A stretch of DNA of 64,000 bases from Aplectana chamaeleonis (GCA_029168955.1 JAPDOI010001346.1:124001-188000), one strand, 5' to 3'. Positions 46,495 through 58,760 are shown, counted from the first letter of the stretch. Numbers and translations: made by a program. Notes: generated by a model not told the origin, from the letters alone.

Positions 46495-46588
46495 ATGCTG
46501 TTCAAATTCTCCGAGGAAATTCTTCGAAACCCTCCTGCTTCAGTGGTGATGGAGAGGTTAGAAAAGCTAATCGATATAACGAAAGGTG
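46495..46588 (+). other. Candidate trans-spliced first exon
   Basis: CACTTCAG-A-ATG precedes a short open frame (MLFKFSEEILRNPP, then SVVMERLEKLIDITKG), followed by a strong donor GTGAGT at 46589. The composition looks protein coding, but no further exon could be joined and I do not recognise the protein. Confidence 0.3.
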
Positions 46589-46594
46589 GTGAGT

Positions 46595-48100
46595 GAAACG
46601 GCCAATCTAAAGGGCGGAGGGAAATCGGGCTTCGGGTCCTGAAGCGAGTGCCGGATTACGGTAGCCGAAATACGCCGAAGTCCTACCATCAATGGCTTTA
46701 GTTCACTACTATAGTGCGGAAACGCGGTCTGTTCCTATCCCAATCTGTGGAAGTTGTTTCGTTTTCATTCAAATGTCATTTCTCCTCTCATATTTTTCGC
46801 TTTCTCACCACTTCTCTCTCCTGCGTCATCAAACGCAACGTTTTGTCTGTTTCACGTGATTCTTTGAAGTGTCCTTACAACACGTTGCGAATTGATTGAT
46901 GAGCTGTTTGTTCCCGTGCAGGCGTTTTGTGTTTGCAATTGCACTATGCTTGGCCATTTTGTTCAGTTTCTTAAACTTTGCAACTTCTTCATAAATCTCA
47001 TGCATGTTTTAGAATGAATTCCCCACTTGCCGATAATTTTTTGTTTAGCCTGGCTCCCTCATTTTGAGCCGGTCGAGCCAAGGCTTATCGAGCTTATCAC
47101 GTTAAAATCTCCTTATCAGTGTTATATTTTGCCATGACCGACCGCTCTGCTGCTTACTCCGCCCGGACTCATCCGAGCAAGCGGGTTTTAGCTCTTCCTG
47201 CCATTGAATAGGAGAACATTTTGTTAGCTACTTAATCAAATTTTCAGAACCGTTAAAAAACACATCAAATTCAAAAACTACAAACTTAGCACTACAAAAA
47301 GTACAATTAGCACTTGATTGATTCCTGGTATAGATTTCAATACCGGCTGACAACAGTTTTGAAACCGAATTATGTGGAACTCAGAGCCTGAGAACGCATT
47401 TTCCGGTTACCTAATACCGGGCGACCAATCGCTGCTGGTCCGGGTCGCCCGAAATCGCGCGAAAATTGTATATTTTACATTAAATCATCCGGTATCGTAC
47501 ATTACGCTCAAATTCGCTGCACCTGGAAGGCAATTTCGTCATCCGGGTGGCTGGTAACAAGCGAGGGGTTAGCGGGTCGCCCGGAACGGGATCAAGTCCC
47601 TATTTTTGAGTGTCCGGGTCGCCCGAAATGCAGTTTTTTTACCGGGAAGGCCGGAACGAAGTTCTGAGAAGGGACTAGCAATTTCTCCCTCAACTCCAAT
47701 CCTGTATCAATCGTGAAGAAATGCGGCCTAGTCTGGGAACGAGTCCTAGTGAAGCTAAGTTTGTAAATACCTTTGCCCTTTTGTATTGGGTCTTTATCCA
47801 TTTTCTATGTAATTTGTTTTTCTCTATAAAATTTATCAAATTTAATATTGTTTTTAAATGCGTTTTCTTCGTGAAAGTGTTTTCCAAAATGAATTCCGTT
47901 ATTCTCTCCGAATTTCTCATTTAGGGCCCGGAAAACACTCGACTCTACCTCTCGCTCAGGCGCATTTCATATTTCTTAAAGCCAGCGCGTCACGCGAGGG
48001 CGTGGCGTTTAAGTATAAATGTTCTAACGCCTGCTTCGCCATGGCGGCAACGACCGTAACGACTTTTTCATCATTTTCACAATCAATTCATCATCGACTT
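46595..48100. other. Unassigned; GGTCGCCCG repeats near 47440 and 47615
   Basis: CCGGGTCGCCCGAAAT occurs twice (near 47441 and 47616) and related CGGGTCGCCCGGAAC once between. No exon is supported. Confidence 0.35.
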
Positions 48101-48119
48101 CATCCCTTTCGATTAAAGT

Positions 48120-48540
48120 CAGCATACTTGCTCGTGCACGTGTTTGAGATAACTACGAAAGTAGAATCGTGTGGCCCAGAACACAACATCTACCTATTCG
48201 AAGCGTGAAAAACGACTCACAAGGCCGCTATGCGAGTAAGAAGTTGGCCCCGCCCCTATATTTGCTGTTCTTCGAAACAGGTGTGCCTTTCCCACCGTCG
48301 TCGACGTTTGTGGGTTGTACAATAAGGACAATTATTGAACCACATACATCGCCGATGTGGGAAAGGCATAGCACCCCTGTTTGGAGGAGAAGGGCAAATA
48401 TAGGGGGGCGGGCGAATTCAGGAGCGGGTCCAATTTCTTACTCGTGTAGCGGCTTTGTGGGTCGTTTCTGACGCTTCAAAATGCGTAGGCTTTGTGTTCT
48501 GAGCCTTACGATTCTTTTTCCGTAGTTATCTCAAAAACCT
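48120..48540. repeat. Long imperfect inverted repeat
   Basis: The centre is near 48330. GAGTAAGAAGTTGGCCCCGCC pairs with the region GGGTCCAATTTCTTACTCG, and TTTGAGATAACTACG (48147) pairs with CGTAGTTATCTCAAA (48522). GTGCCTTTCCCAC pairs with GTGGGAAAGGC. Weaker pairing may extend to about 48000 and 48790. It is non-coding. Confidence 0.7.
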
Positions 48541-48544
48541 TTAC

Positions 48545-49700
48545 GAGTGTGTATGCTGCATTTAAAATTAAATCCAGCACTATCTTCAGCTGCCATGGTA
48601 GTGAAGCGTGTACAGATTTTGCTTGCTCGGCAAAGTTAAGGCCCACTTCAATCCGCTTCGACTTAGCGTCGCCGTTGGAGTATTCATAGTCTCCGCAAGC
48701 GCCTGACGCGCATAGAAAGCATAAGGCTCTGTTCTCCAACGCAAAGCCCGCGCGTAACACGCTGGCGTCGAAAATCGCCACTGTCTTCATTCCCTGAGCC
48801 CCTAGAGGGTCAGATCTCCTTCATGCTATGGTGGAGCACCCTTGGCGCCGAATCCTGACATCAACTTCAGAAACGTTGGAAAATATATTGGTGCCATCAT
48901 CAGTCATCTTCTTCATGTTACATTTAAGTCAATTTCGATTGTTCAGGCACGTATCGCCTTCGTAAAGGTGGTTGAAATAGCGACTCTAATATACTCGTGC
49001 GGCGTGGACAATCTCAGACTTTCGGAGATCTGAACTTTAGGGGAAAATGACGTTCGAGTTGAACTACTGAGGCTATTGTCTCGAGGAGTTGAACTGATGA
49101 GAACGATGATTTGAACTGCTGGGCTTATCGCCGCGCTGCGTGTCGCGTCGCGTGCGCAGTGCCGACAGACGACGGCTCCTACGCAATGTTGAACGCCAAA
49201 ATCAAACCAGCGGCACATACGAGCCGTCTCGAGGTGGGCTTGGACCGATTCATCTCGTTGTCAAGTGTTAACTCCTCGAGCTCTGCCTTCGAGTTGAGTG
49301 GGGGTGCGAGTGCATGCACTTTCGTACTCCTGCACCAACACTGGTGCTCTATCGTGGGAGCAGGCAAGAGGCGGAGCACTCGCATTTTGATTGGTTTTTG
49401 ATGAGCACAGAAAGTGCACACCTGGTTAGGGACCAGGTGGGGTTAGGTAGATTGAAATGACATTCAACCGTAGGTAGAAACTAGGTGAAACGTGTGGGGA
49501 AAACTCATGCAGAAATTATGTGAAATTCCCTCCAATCAGCACTTCTGTTCAACTTTAGTGGAAATCCGTATCAACTACCGAACAATTTCTGTTGAACTAA
49601 CGGGGAAATTCTGCTGATTCCCAGTGTGGACATTAGTTCAACGGATTTTCCACGGTAGTTGAACCGTCCGAATGTCGGAGATTCATGTCCGCAATGCCGT
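48545..49700. other. Unassigned non-coding stretch
   Basis: No supported exon. The outer stem of the next array starts at about 49684 (CATGTCCGCAATGCCGTTC). Confidence 0.35.
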
Positions 49701-49703
49701 TCT

Positions 49704-51059
49704 GGGGTGCGTTCCAAGAACGTTCCCACGACATTGTGGGAGGAAAAGCGACCTCACCATGGACAAATTTGCTTTCCATGGATGCGAATTATAACTGAAA
49801 ATCGCTCCCACGTGGCCGTGGCTACGTTTCCATGGACGCGTTTTGCCATGGGAATGTTCTTGGAACGCACCCCTGGGGTGCGTTCCAAGAACGTTCCCAC
49901 GACATTGTGGGAGGAAAAGCGACCTCACCATGGACAAATTTGCTTTCCATGGATGCGAATTATAACTGAAAATTGCTCCCACGTGGCCGTGGCTACGTTT
50001 CCATGGACGCGTTTTGCCATGGGAATCTTCTTGGAACGCACCCCTGGGGTGCGTTCCAAGAACGTTTCCACGACGCTGTGGGAGGAAAAGCAAACTCACC
50101 ATGGACAAATTTGCTTTCCATGGATGCGAATTGTAACTGAAAATCGCTCCCACGTGGCCGTGGCTACGTTTCCATGGACGCGTTTTACCATGGAAATGTT
50201 CTTGGAACGCACCCCAGTCCGCAAAGTGCACGCTGATTGCGAAAGCGTGCTGCGGCGCGGCTGCGAGTATTCTCGGACAGGGATGAGGGATCACCAGCTG
50301 TGCGTTCCAAGAACGTTACCACGGCGCTGTGGGAGGAAAAGGGACCTCACCATGGACAAATATGCTTTCCATGGATGCGAATTGTAACTGAAAATCGCTC
50401 CCACGTGGCCGTGGCTACGTTTCCATGGACGCGTTTTGCCATGGGAATGTTCTTGGAACGCACCACTGGGGTGCGTTCCAAGAACGTTCCCACGACATTG
50501 TGGGAGGAAAAGCGACCTCACCATGGACAAATTTGCTTTCCATGGATGCGAATTATAACTGAAAATTGCTCCCACGTGGCCGTGGCTACGTTTCCATGGA
50601 CGCGTTTTGCCATGGGAATGTTCTTGGAACGCACCCCTGGGGTGCGTTCCAAGAACGTTTCCACGACGCTGTGGGAGGCAAAACAACCTCACCATGGACA
50701 AATTTGCTTTCCATGGATGCGAATTGTAACTGAAAATCGCTCCCACGTGGCCGTGGCTACGATTCCATGGACGCGTTTTACCATGGAAATGTTCTTGGAA
50801 CGCACCCCAGTCCGCAAAGGGCACCGCGATTGCGAAAGCGGCCGGCGGCGCGGCTGGGAGTATTCTCGGACAGGGATGAGGGATCACCAGGGGTGCGTTC
50901 CAAGAACGTTACCACGGCGCTGTGGGAGGAAAAGGGACCTCACCATGGACAAATATGCTTTCCATGGATGCGAATTGTAACTGAAAATCGCTCCCACGTG
51001 GCCGTGGCTACGATTCCATGGACGCGTTTTACCATGGAAATGTTCTTGGAACGCACCCC
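49704..51059. repeat. Higher-order array of a 171-bp palindromic unit
   Basis: Seven units begin near 49704, 49875, 50046, 50297, 50468, 50639 and 50890. Each unit starts GGGGTGCGTTCCAAGAAC and ends GTTCTTGGAACGCACCCC, so it is itself a hairpin. Three units plus an 82-base spacer form a 593-bp higher-order repeat present twice, then one more unit. Spacers (50216-50296, 50809-50889) start AGTCCGCAAAG. The spacer occurs inverted at 51116-51186, and GAACGGCATTGCGGA (51182) inverts the left flank GTCCGCAATGCCGTTC, closing an outer stem. Confidence 0.93.
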
Positions 51060-51205
51060 AGTGCCGTGGGACCACCCGGGCGCCAAAGGCGAAAACCGCC
51101 CGGATGCTTCCACATCTCTGTCTGAGAATACTCGCAGCCGCGCCGCAGCACGCTTTCGCAATCAGCTTGCACTTTGCGGACTGAACGGCATTGCGGAGAT
51201 GAACT
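51060..51205. repeat. Inverted spacer closing the array
   Basis: GAGAATACTCGCAGCCGCGC and GCTTTCGCAATCAGC are the reverse complement of the array's internal spacer. The segment ends in GGACTGAACGGCATTGCGGA, which pairs with the left flank. Confidence 0.85.
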
Positions 51206-51785
51206 GTACTAGAACGCTGACACAGTTGAAAGCATATAAGCGAGCCACAATGCCTGTAATTGAGTGAAAAAATCGATTTCAGGGTGTCTCAATTGCGGTG
51301 ACGTGGACTGGCAGCTCAAGATGGCTCAAATATAGGCTTGAGTGTTTCATTAGGGGCCTACGTCCTCATTAGCGTTGCTGTCTTAACCCCTTGCGAGCGT
51401 GTAGGTACCTTCAATTTCCTATTCAAAATCGTTCAGTTTATAACGTGTGTGGGCGCGCGTATGCTGCGTCCCCTTTCCCCCATACTCTGTCGCTGTCCCA
51501 ACCCTCGTTACGCACACGCACGCGGAGCAACCCAGTAAATTTCACTCCGAAATAGTAGTGGGTATGCTGTCGTTAAGAAGGAGCCTAGATGTAGGGGAAG
51601 TTTTGAATGCTAGAGATTTGAGTTTCCTCCCCGATTGACCGCGTCCGGGCTGCAGGCGATCATATTGCATTTCGTAATGAAGCCTCATCGCGATTCAACT
51701 CTGCTTCGGCCGTCAGGTAAAGCTCAGTTGATTACGTTATGTGAGTCAATAGTTTCACGATGTTTCTGTCGGAGACATGTTTAAG
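51206..51785. other. Unassigned non-coding stretch
   Basis: No supported exon; it ends at the target duplication of LINE F. Confidence 0.4.
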
Positions 51786-51838
51786 ACGCCTTCTCTTCTT
51801 CTTCTTCTTGTTCTTCTGCAGCCTCAAAGTGGTTTTTG

Positions 51839-52251
51839 TCATAGGTTGAGGAACTGGGCGGCCTTCACGGGATTCGTCCAAAGGTCCATTGTGGTTAAGG
51901 AGGTAGGTCTCTTCGGGCACATGAACAAGTGCGCCGTGTTGTGTCCGGGAGCACCACAGTCCGGGCATGCGTCTGGTCGGCTGCTGTCGATCTTGTTGAC
52001 GTAAGACATGAGCAGAATAGAGTGACCACAGCGCAGCGAGGCAAGAGCACATCTGGCTCGTCTGCCGAGTTGAGACTCGGACTCGCAAACCCGAGGCGGC
52101 ACTGTTCCCAAGATAGGGTCCACAGCCGCCTTCGTCATATATCCTCGAACAAACTGGGTGTGCTCCTCACGCAGAAGACGAAGCCTTTCCATGTTGGAGT
52201 CGGCCTATCTCTGTACATCAACTTTACGAGGAGCATCGGCGAACGGCTTCC
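51839..52251 (-). pseudogene. C-terminal CCHC region of LINE F (3' piece)
   Basis: Continues the F protein after D at RKPFADAPRKVDV, with one stop just after VQR. It then reads ERLRLLREEHTQFVRG and the knuckle CPDCGAPGHNTAHLFMCP near the end. The cysteine-histidine pattern is intact. It lies beyond the RT domain, where such LINEs carry a nucleic-acid-binding knuckle. Confidence 0.88.
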
Positions 52252-55200
52252 TTCTTCTTCTTCTTCTTTGCAGCCACATTGAGGGTTTTGTCATAGGTTG
52301 AGGAACTGGGCGACCAGTAACGGATTTGTCCATAAGTCCATTACGGTCAGCGTGGTAGGTCTCTCCGGACAGTTGAATAAATGTGCGGTATCGTGGCCGA
52401 TGGTACCGCAGTCCGGGCACACATCAGATTTACTGCTGTCAATCCTGCTGACATAAGACATTAGCATTGTAGAGTGACCACAGCGTAATGATGCGAGCGT
52501 GCACCTGGCCCTTCTTCCGAGTTGAGCCTCGGATGTGCAGACTTGGGGCGGCACTACCCCAATATGGGATTAATGACCGCCTTTTCCAGATGACACCGTA
52601 CAAACTGGAGTATGCTCCTCGCGCAATAGACTGAGTCGTTCTTGCTGTGAGTCGTGCCATCTTGCAGATTGACTTTGCTGGGAGCATCGGCGAATGGCTT
52701 TCTGATCTTTCTTTCTCTGACGGGTTTAGCACTCTCCAAGAGGGGTGATTTGGTTGTTTGACAATGTTGATGAAAAATTGTTGGGCCTGGAGCTCACAGT
52801 GCTCCCTTTACTGGTAATAAGCGGGTCTCAGCATGCAAGTGATCGACCGGGGAACTTCTTGCACACCCGGTGGCGATTCGAAGAGCCGCATTCTGTATGC
52901 GTTGCATCTTAGTCAAGAGGATTCCGAAACTAGATGCTGCCAAACTGGGGCGCCGTATTCCAGTGCAGGCTGGAGAATAGCCTTATACGTTGTAATAATG
53001 GTTTCTTTGCTACTACCCCATGTTGTACCGCCCAGGGCTCTAAGCACGTTAAGCTTCGCTTTAACGATAGCCTGCTTCTGTTCCGTGTTCTTATGGAATT
53101 TTGAGCGATGGATCGAGTACGAGTCCGAGAAGTTTTGGGAAGCGGGCGGCAGGCAAACGATCTCCATTCCATACGACATACGGATGTGCGCTGTGTTCAG
53201 ATGGGTCCGTTGTGAGTACGGATACCGATGACTTTGACGCAGAACTCTTCAGCATTTTGCGGTCGAAGAAGCTTTTCAGTGCGGTCAAGTACCCGTTAAT
53301 CTTAGCGGCGGCCACATTTATGTCCCGATCACGACACAAGACAGTCATATCATCAGCGTAAGCGACCACCTTGATATCTTGGGGTGGGGCGGGCATATCT
53401 TCGAGGTACAGACTGAAGAGAGCAGGCGACAATACACCGATCCCTGTGGGACTCCAGCTGCAATCGGAATGCTGTTTGAGACATGATTCTGGAACATCAC
53501 TCTAGCCCGTCTTCCCTTAGTGAATGCAGCTATCCAGCGCTTTTGCCATGGCAGGATTGATGACTCCAGTAAGTTGTTTGATAAGATACCAAGATTCACT
53601 GTGTCGAAAGCCTTAGTGAGATCCAAGGCAACTGCTACAGTTCTTTCCGCTTATACGCGTTGAAACCATCAATTGCATAGCTCGTAATTTCTAACAAAGC
53701 TGTCGTGGTGGAATGCATTTTTCTGAATCCATGCTGAAACACCTGTCTCTCGTTGTGCTCGGCCAGGTCTTTGACGATCAGCTTTTCAGCTACTTTAGCA
53801 AAAAGAAGACAACAAGCTAATGGGCCGATATCCCTTGACTGAAGCTTGGGGCTTGCCAGGCTTGGGCAGCGGAACGACGTTTGCAATCTTCCAATTCTGC
53901 GGATAGTACACGACATGAACGAGGTTTATCACATCAGTGAGGAGCGGTAGTAAGTCAGTGGGTATCTTCTTCAAGACAGCAGGACATATCCCATCAGGAC
54001 CAATAGCTCTAGAGTTCCGTATTTCCTTTATGATCTTCTCAACTTGCGCCGTAGTAAACGCTTCGGCCGTGCTCATAAGCGGAAGGCGGCACAGCTCTCT
54101 TACAGTTACTCTATTCTGCGGACCTCGTTTAGCACTGGTGATGAAAAACTTTTCCCGAGCGCATAAGCGGCTTCCTTTCCTGATTTGAATACGCCGTTGT
54201 CGAACTCGATAGTGGAGACGGTGGCGGGTGAGCTTTACCCGAAAGCTTCCGTAAAACCTTCCAAGTAGCTGCACTGTCCGTCTTAAAGTCCATCTGTCCG
54301 GTGAACTTCTCCCACTCTTCTTTCTTGTGTCTGTCCAAATCCTTTTGATCTCACTGTCAAGCTCAGCAACCCACGGGGGTCCAGATGATTAACCGCTCTC
54401 CTCGCATCTCTCGTTCTAATTTTGTCGAGGATTTCCCTGTTGACATTTGGATAGAACGTCTTGACGCGACCGATAGGGATAGCCGCATTCATGGCCTTGC
54501 GGATTGCGTCAGATAGATGGCACTCCTTCTGGTGCACGCTTCCATTCCACGGGTAATCTGCCGATAGGCGAAGCGCAACTTCACTGAACAGGCGCCAGTC
54601 TGCTCGGCCTAAATTAAGATAAGAACGTTGGCGAACACCAGAAAAGGGAGCGAGAGAATTGGATAGATCGATGTAGACAAAGACAGGAACATGGTCACTT
54701 GGCAAAGTCGTCGAGGTAGACCATGAGCAGCAGCTAGAAAGGTTGGACGAGACAAGAGATATGTCTGGGCTAGAAGATCGGCCGCTGGCAGAGACGAGTG
54801 GGCTGATTATCGTCTAAAATGACAAGGTCGCACTCATCTGCCCATTCTTCGCCGTCATTTCCTCTAGCATCTGGACCGAGAGACGAGCAAAAGGTGTGAG
54901 CGTTGAAATCACCCGCGAAAACGACCGAGGATGAGAGGGAGCAGTCGCTCAGCTGCTTAAGAAGTGGGATAGGATTGCAAGATGAAGGGCATGAAGTTGT
55001 AGGTGGAATGTATATGTTGAAAAGATAAAGGGGTGTTTTTAGGGGGAGATGGATTGGGAGGTACTCGAGAGTACCATCCGTGGGAGTGCTGGGAATGAGG
55101 TGTGAGGGAAGTGAAGATAGAACGAAAGTAGAAACTTCTCCGCCGAGAGATGACCTTGGAGCATATTAAGAAGTATAGCCTGGGATATTGGGATGATGAT

Positions 55201-55702
55201 AGGTGGGGGGATGGAGAGAGCTTAGTTTCTTGAACCATGATCACGTCTGGATGGTAAGTACGTGCAAAGAGAGAGAGTTCAGAAAGCTTGGCACGAAGGC
55301 CGTTTAGATTGATATGCACAATGGAAAGGGGGCGATTTGAGATAGAGGAATCTGAGATGGAAGGTGAGGAGCATAACACACAACGAAAAGATGAGTTATG
55401 ATGCCTCACAGAACTGAGACCCGAACAGGAGAGATGCACCCACCTTTGGCATCCGAAGCACTGGACGCTGGTATGTCTCCAGTTTACATCCTCTCCGCAC
55501 GTGGCGCATTGGTACCTCTGAGCGGGTCCAGGATTCCTCTCCACGCCGGCCCTTTGTAGGAGAATCCGAAGGAGAGTTGCGGCCGGCCAGCACCTCTCCC
55601 ATGACAAAAACCCTCTTTGTGGAGGGGCAGAGGTCGGCTTGCACGGAGGCGATCTTCTTCCCTCCACACTGCCACGGCACGAACGTACGACATCTCGGCA
55701 GC
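52252..55702 (-). mobile_element. LINE copy D, near full length, nested in LINE F
   Basis: It is 3,451 bp long, from CTGCCGAG (ending at 55701, minus strand) to the (AAG)n tail at 52252. It is flanked by AACGGCTTCC. It has the same orientation as its host F but belongs to the A/B subfamily. It therefore inserted after F. Confidence 0.95.
52291..55667 (-). pseudogene. LINE D polyprotein, many frameshifts
   Basis: From 55667: leucine-rich leader, GVERNPGP, then PHD finger (CATC, CFGCQRWVHLSC, CVLC), with INLNG and VQETKL of the endonuclease. The frame breaks after that. Later pieces: 54705-54283 (SDHVPVF to the linker), 54274-53795 (RT start), 53626-53345 (DLTKAFDTVN), 53432-53091 (YADD intact), 53179-52913, 52732-52439 and 52554-52291 (CPDCGTIGHDTAHLFNCP). 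At least six indels are needed to explain the frames. The architecture matches copy B. Confidence 0.9.
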
Positions 55703-58700
55703 AACGGCTTCCTAATCGACCTCTCTCTTATGGGCTTCGTGATTCTCTTTGACGGATGGTTCGGCTGTCTCAGAACATTAATATACATCTGCTGTGCCTG
55801 GAGTTCACAATGCTCCTTGACCGGCAATATGCAGGCCTCCGCGTGAAGATGCTCCACCGGCGAGCTCCTTGCACAACCGGTAGCAATTCTAAGCGCAGCA
55901 TTCTGTACACGCTGTAGCTTATTCCAGGAGCTGTCAGACACCAGGTGCTGCCACACTGGTGCCGCATATTCCAGAGCCGGCTGAAGTATTGCTCTGTAGG
56001 TTCTCAACATAGTCTCTCGGCTGCTTCCCCATGATGTTCCTCCGAGAGCTCTCAAGATATTAAGCCTAGCCTTGACGACTGTTTGTTTCCGTTTCGCGTT
56101 TTTGTGGAACTTCAGTGACGGATCAAGACTAGGGCCAAGCAGCTTGGGGAATTTTGCTGCTGGCAACAGGTCAACATCCCATTTGACATCTGGATGGGCA
56201 CTGTGTTCCTTGGTGTTTGTTGTGAACACTGAAACAGAGGATTTTGCGGCAGAGACTGTGAGCATCATATTATCGAGGGAGAGCTTCAACTCGACGAGAT
56301 AGGCGCTGATCTTGTTAGCGGCTATCTGCAGGTCACGGTCCTGGCACATGATGGTGATGTCGTCGGCATACATAATAATCTTTATATCATTGGGAGGCTC
56401 GGGAATGTCCTCAAGATACAGGCTAAATAGGGCAGGGGACAACACTCCGCCTTGCGGAACACCGGCTGCTATTGGAATGCTATCGGATACATGATTCTGG
56501 AATAGAACCTTAGCCCGGCGGCCTTTAGTGAACGCTGCAATCCATCGCTTCTGCCATGATGGTAGCGACGACTTGAGCAGTTTCTCGGACAGCAGTCCCA
56601 AGTTAACAGAGTCAAACGCTTTGCTCAGGTCGAGGGCGACGGCCACCGTTCTCAGGGGCTTTCTCATGTTGAACCCATCGACCGCAAAGCTCACGATCTC
56701 CAATAGAGCAGTAGTAGTAGAGTGAAGTTTCCTGAACCCATGCTGATGCTGCTGTCGCTCATTTTGATCAGCCAGGTCCGTCACGATCAACTTTCAGCTA
56801 ATTTAGCGACGGGCGATAACAGGCTAATTGGTCGAAAGCCCTTTGCCGTGCTTTGGGACTTGCCTGGCTTTGGCAACGGTATCACATTGCCTGTCCTCCA
56901 AGCTTGGGGTAGAGTGCAGGTCCGGAAAGAAGTGTTCATGATATCTGCAAGCATCGGTAGAAGTTCCGTGGGAAGCTTCTTCAGGATGGCTGGGGAGATA
57001 CCGTCAGGTTCGATAGCCTTCGAATTCCGCATTTCTTTGATAGCCTTCTCTACTTGTGTGAGAGTAAAGGCCTCAGATGCGTTCATGAGCGGCAACCGGC
57101 TCAGCTCTCTAACCGTGACTGTTTTGCACGCCTCGCTTGGTACGTGTGATGAAAAAATTCTTGCCGAGTGCGTAAGCAGCCGCTTTCCCTGATTTGAAGA
57201 CGTTCTCCTTGAACTTAATAGCGTAGCTCATCGGGGGAGCGGACTTTCCGAAAATTTTCCTCAACACTTTCCACGTCGTAGTTCCGTCCGTCTTGAAATT
57301 CAGCTTTTCAGTGAACTTCTTCCTGCATTCCCTCTTGTTCTTATCCAGATCCTGCTTGATCTCATTATCCAGCACAGCAATCTCCGGGTCTAGATGGTCT
57401 GCGGCTCTGTTCTCATCTCTGGTTCCTATCTTCTGCAGTACTTCCCTGCTGACATTTGGAAAAAAAGGTCTCGACACGACCCTCAGGAATTGCTGCTTTC
57501 ATGGCCTTGCGGATGGCACTTGTTAGATAGCGCTCTTTCTGATGAACATCACCATTCCATGGGAAGTCGACTGCATGGCGGAGTGCAACATCTCTGAACA
57601 GGGTCCAGTCTGCTAGGCCTAAATTAAGATAAGTACGATGACGAAGACCAGAGTAAGGGGCAAGAGAGTCAGAGAGATCAATATAGACAAAGACGGGAAT
57701 GTGATCACTGGAGAGTTGTGGATGTGGACCACGTGCAAGCATTAGAGAGATTGGATGACACAAGAGAGATATCTGGGCTAGAAGGTCGGCCGTTGGCAGG
57801 GAGACGAGTGGGCTGGTCATTATTGAGGATAACCAGGTCACACTCCTCAGCCCATTCTTCGACATCTTCCCCTCTGGCGTCAGAATCAAGAGCGGAACAG
57901 AACGTGTGAGCATTGAAGTCGCCCGCAAAGACAGCTGAAGGGGAGAGTGAGCAGTCGTACAACTGCATAAGGAGGGGAATAGGATTATGAGAGGGGGGAC
58001 AAGATGATATAGGAGGAATATAGATGTTAAATAGAGATAAAGGGGTTTTGAGGGGGAAATGGACAGGAATGTCCTCGAGAGTACCGTCCTTAGGAGTATT
58101 AGGGATAATATGAGAAGGTAAGGCAGATTGCACCAAAGTAGACACTCCGCCCCCAAGAGCTGTCCTTGGCATGTGATAGGCGGTGTAGCCCGGAATGTTA
58201 GGTTGGGAATAAGTGGTAGATGGAGAGAGCTTGGTTTCTTGAACCATGATAACATCCGGGTGATGAGAACGTGCGAATAGAGAGAGTTCAGATAACTTGT
58301 TGCGAAGGACGTTGAGATTAATGTGAACAATGGAGAGGGGGCGGTTGGTAATTGAAGAATCAGAGTTGTTGGGGGCAGAGCATAGAACACAAAGAAAGGA
58401 TGAGTCATGATGCTTCACAGAACTGAGGCCCGAACAGGAGAAGTGCACCCTCCTTTGGCATACGAAGCACTGGACACTTGTTTCATGCCTGGTAACATCC
58501 TCGCTGCAGGTGGCACAGGGATACTTTTGTGCTGGACCTGGATTCCTCTCGACGCCGGCCCTTTGTAATAAAATCCTCAGGAGAGCTGCGGCCGACCAGC
58601 ACCTCTCCCATGACAAAAACCCTCTTCTCGGAGGGGTTGACGTCGGTTTGCACGGAGGCACTCTTCTTTCCTCCACACTGCCACGGCACGAACGTACGAC

Positions 58701-58760
58701 ATCTCGGCAGCACGCCTTCTCTAGTACAGCGGAAAGTTGACTGTGATTTGTGCTGGCCAT
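55703..58760 (-). pseudogene. LINE F polyprotein, 5' piece: 2A-like leader, PHD, endonuclease, RT
   Basis: The frame 58760-57705 runs in from flanking DNA; within the element it has no ATG. It carries the leader, GVERNPGP, a PHD finger (CFVCQRRVHFSC, with the usual Trp replaced by Arg) and the endonuclease motifs VQETKL and AGDFNAH. SSDHIPVF follows in the next frame. The linker (57477-57109), RT start (57095-56787) and a 360-residue RT stretch (56790-55703) with ALDLSKAFDSVN and MYADDITIMC follow. Three to four frame breaks separate them. D then interrupts the gene at RSIRKP. The endonuclease part is the most intact in the window. Confidence 0.9.

Larger units (their letters stand above)
51797..58711 (-). 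mobile_element. LINE copy F, near full length, split by LINE D
   Basis: Read on the minus strand, the 5' end CTGCCGAG is at 58710 and the (AAG)n tail ends near 51797. The target duplication ACGCCTTCTCT is at 51786-51796 and 58712-58722. Removing D and its duplicated site leaves about 3,455 bp, the same as B and D. F belongs to the subfamily of copy C. The insertion point of D is marked by AACGGCTTCC (52242-52251 and 55703-55712). Confidence 0.93.

Noticed and set aside
49704..51059. CRISPR-like array
   Set aside because: Units are 171 bp, palindromic and nearly contiguous, in a eukaryotic setting with no cas genes.
49704..51059. Heat-shock element array (TTC/GAA blocks in each unit)
   Set aside because: Only one correctly spaced GAAnnTTC pair occurs per unit end; the adjoining TTC has 3-base spacing, so a full three-block element is absent.
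55396..56790. A 464-codon frame that seems to fuse RT to a novel C-terminal domain
   Set aside because: The RT part belongs to LINE F and the tail is an off-frame reading of LINE D's 5' end across the insertion point. It is an artefact of nesting.
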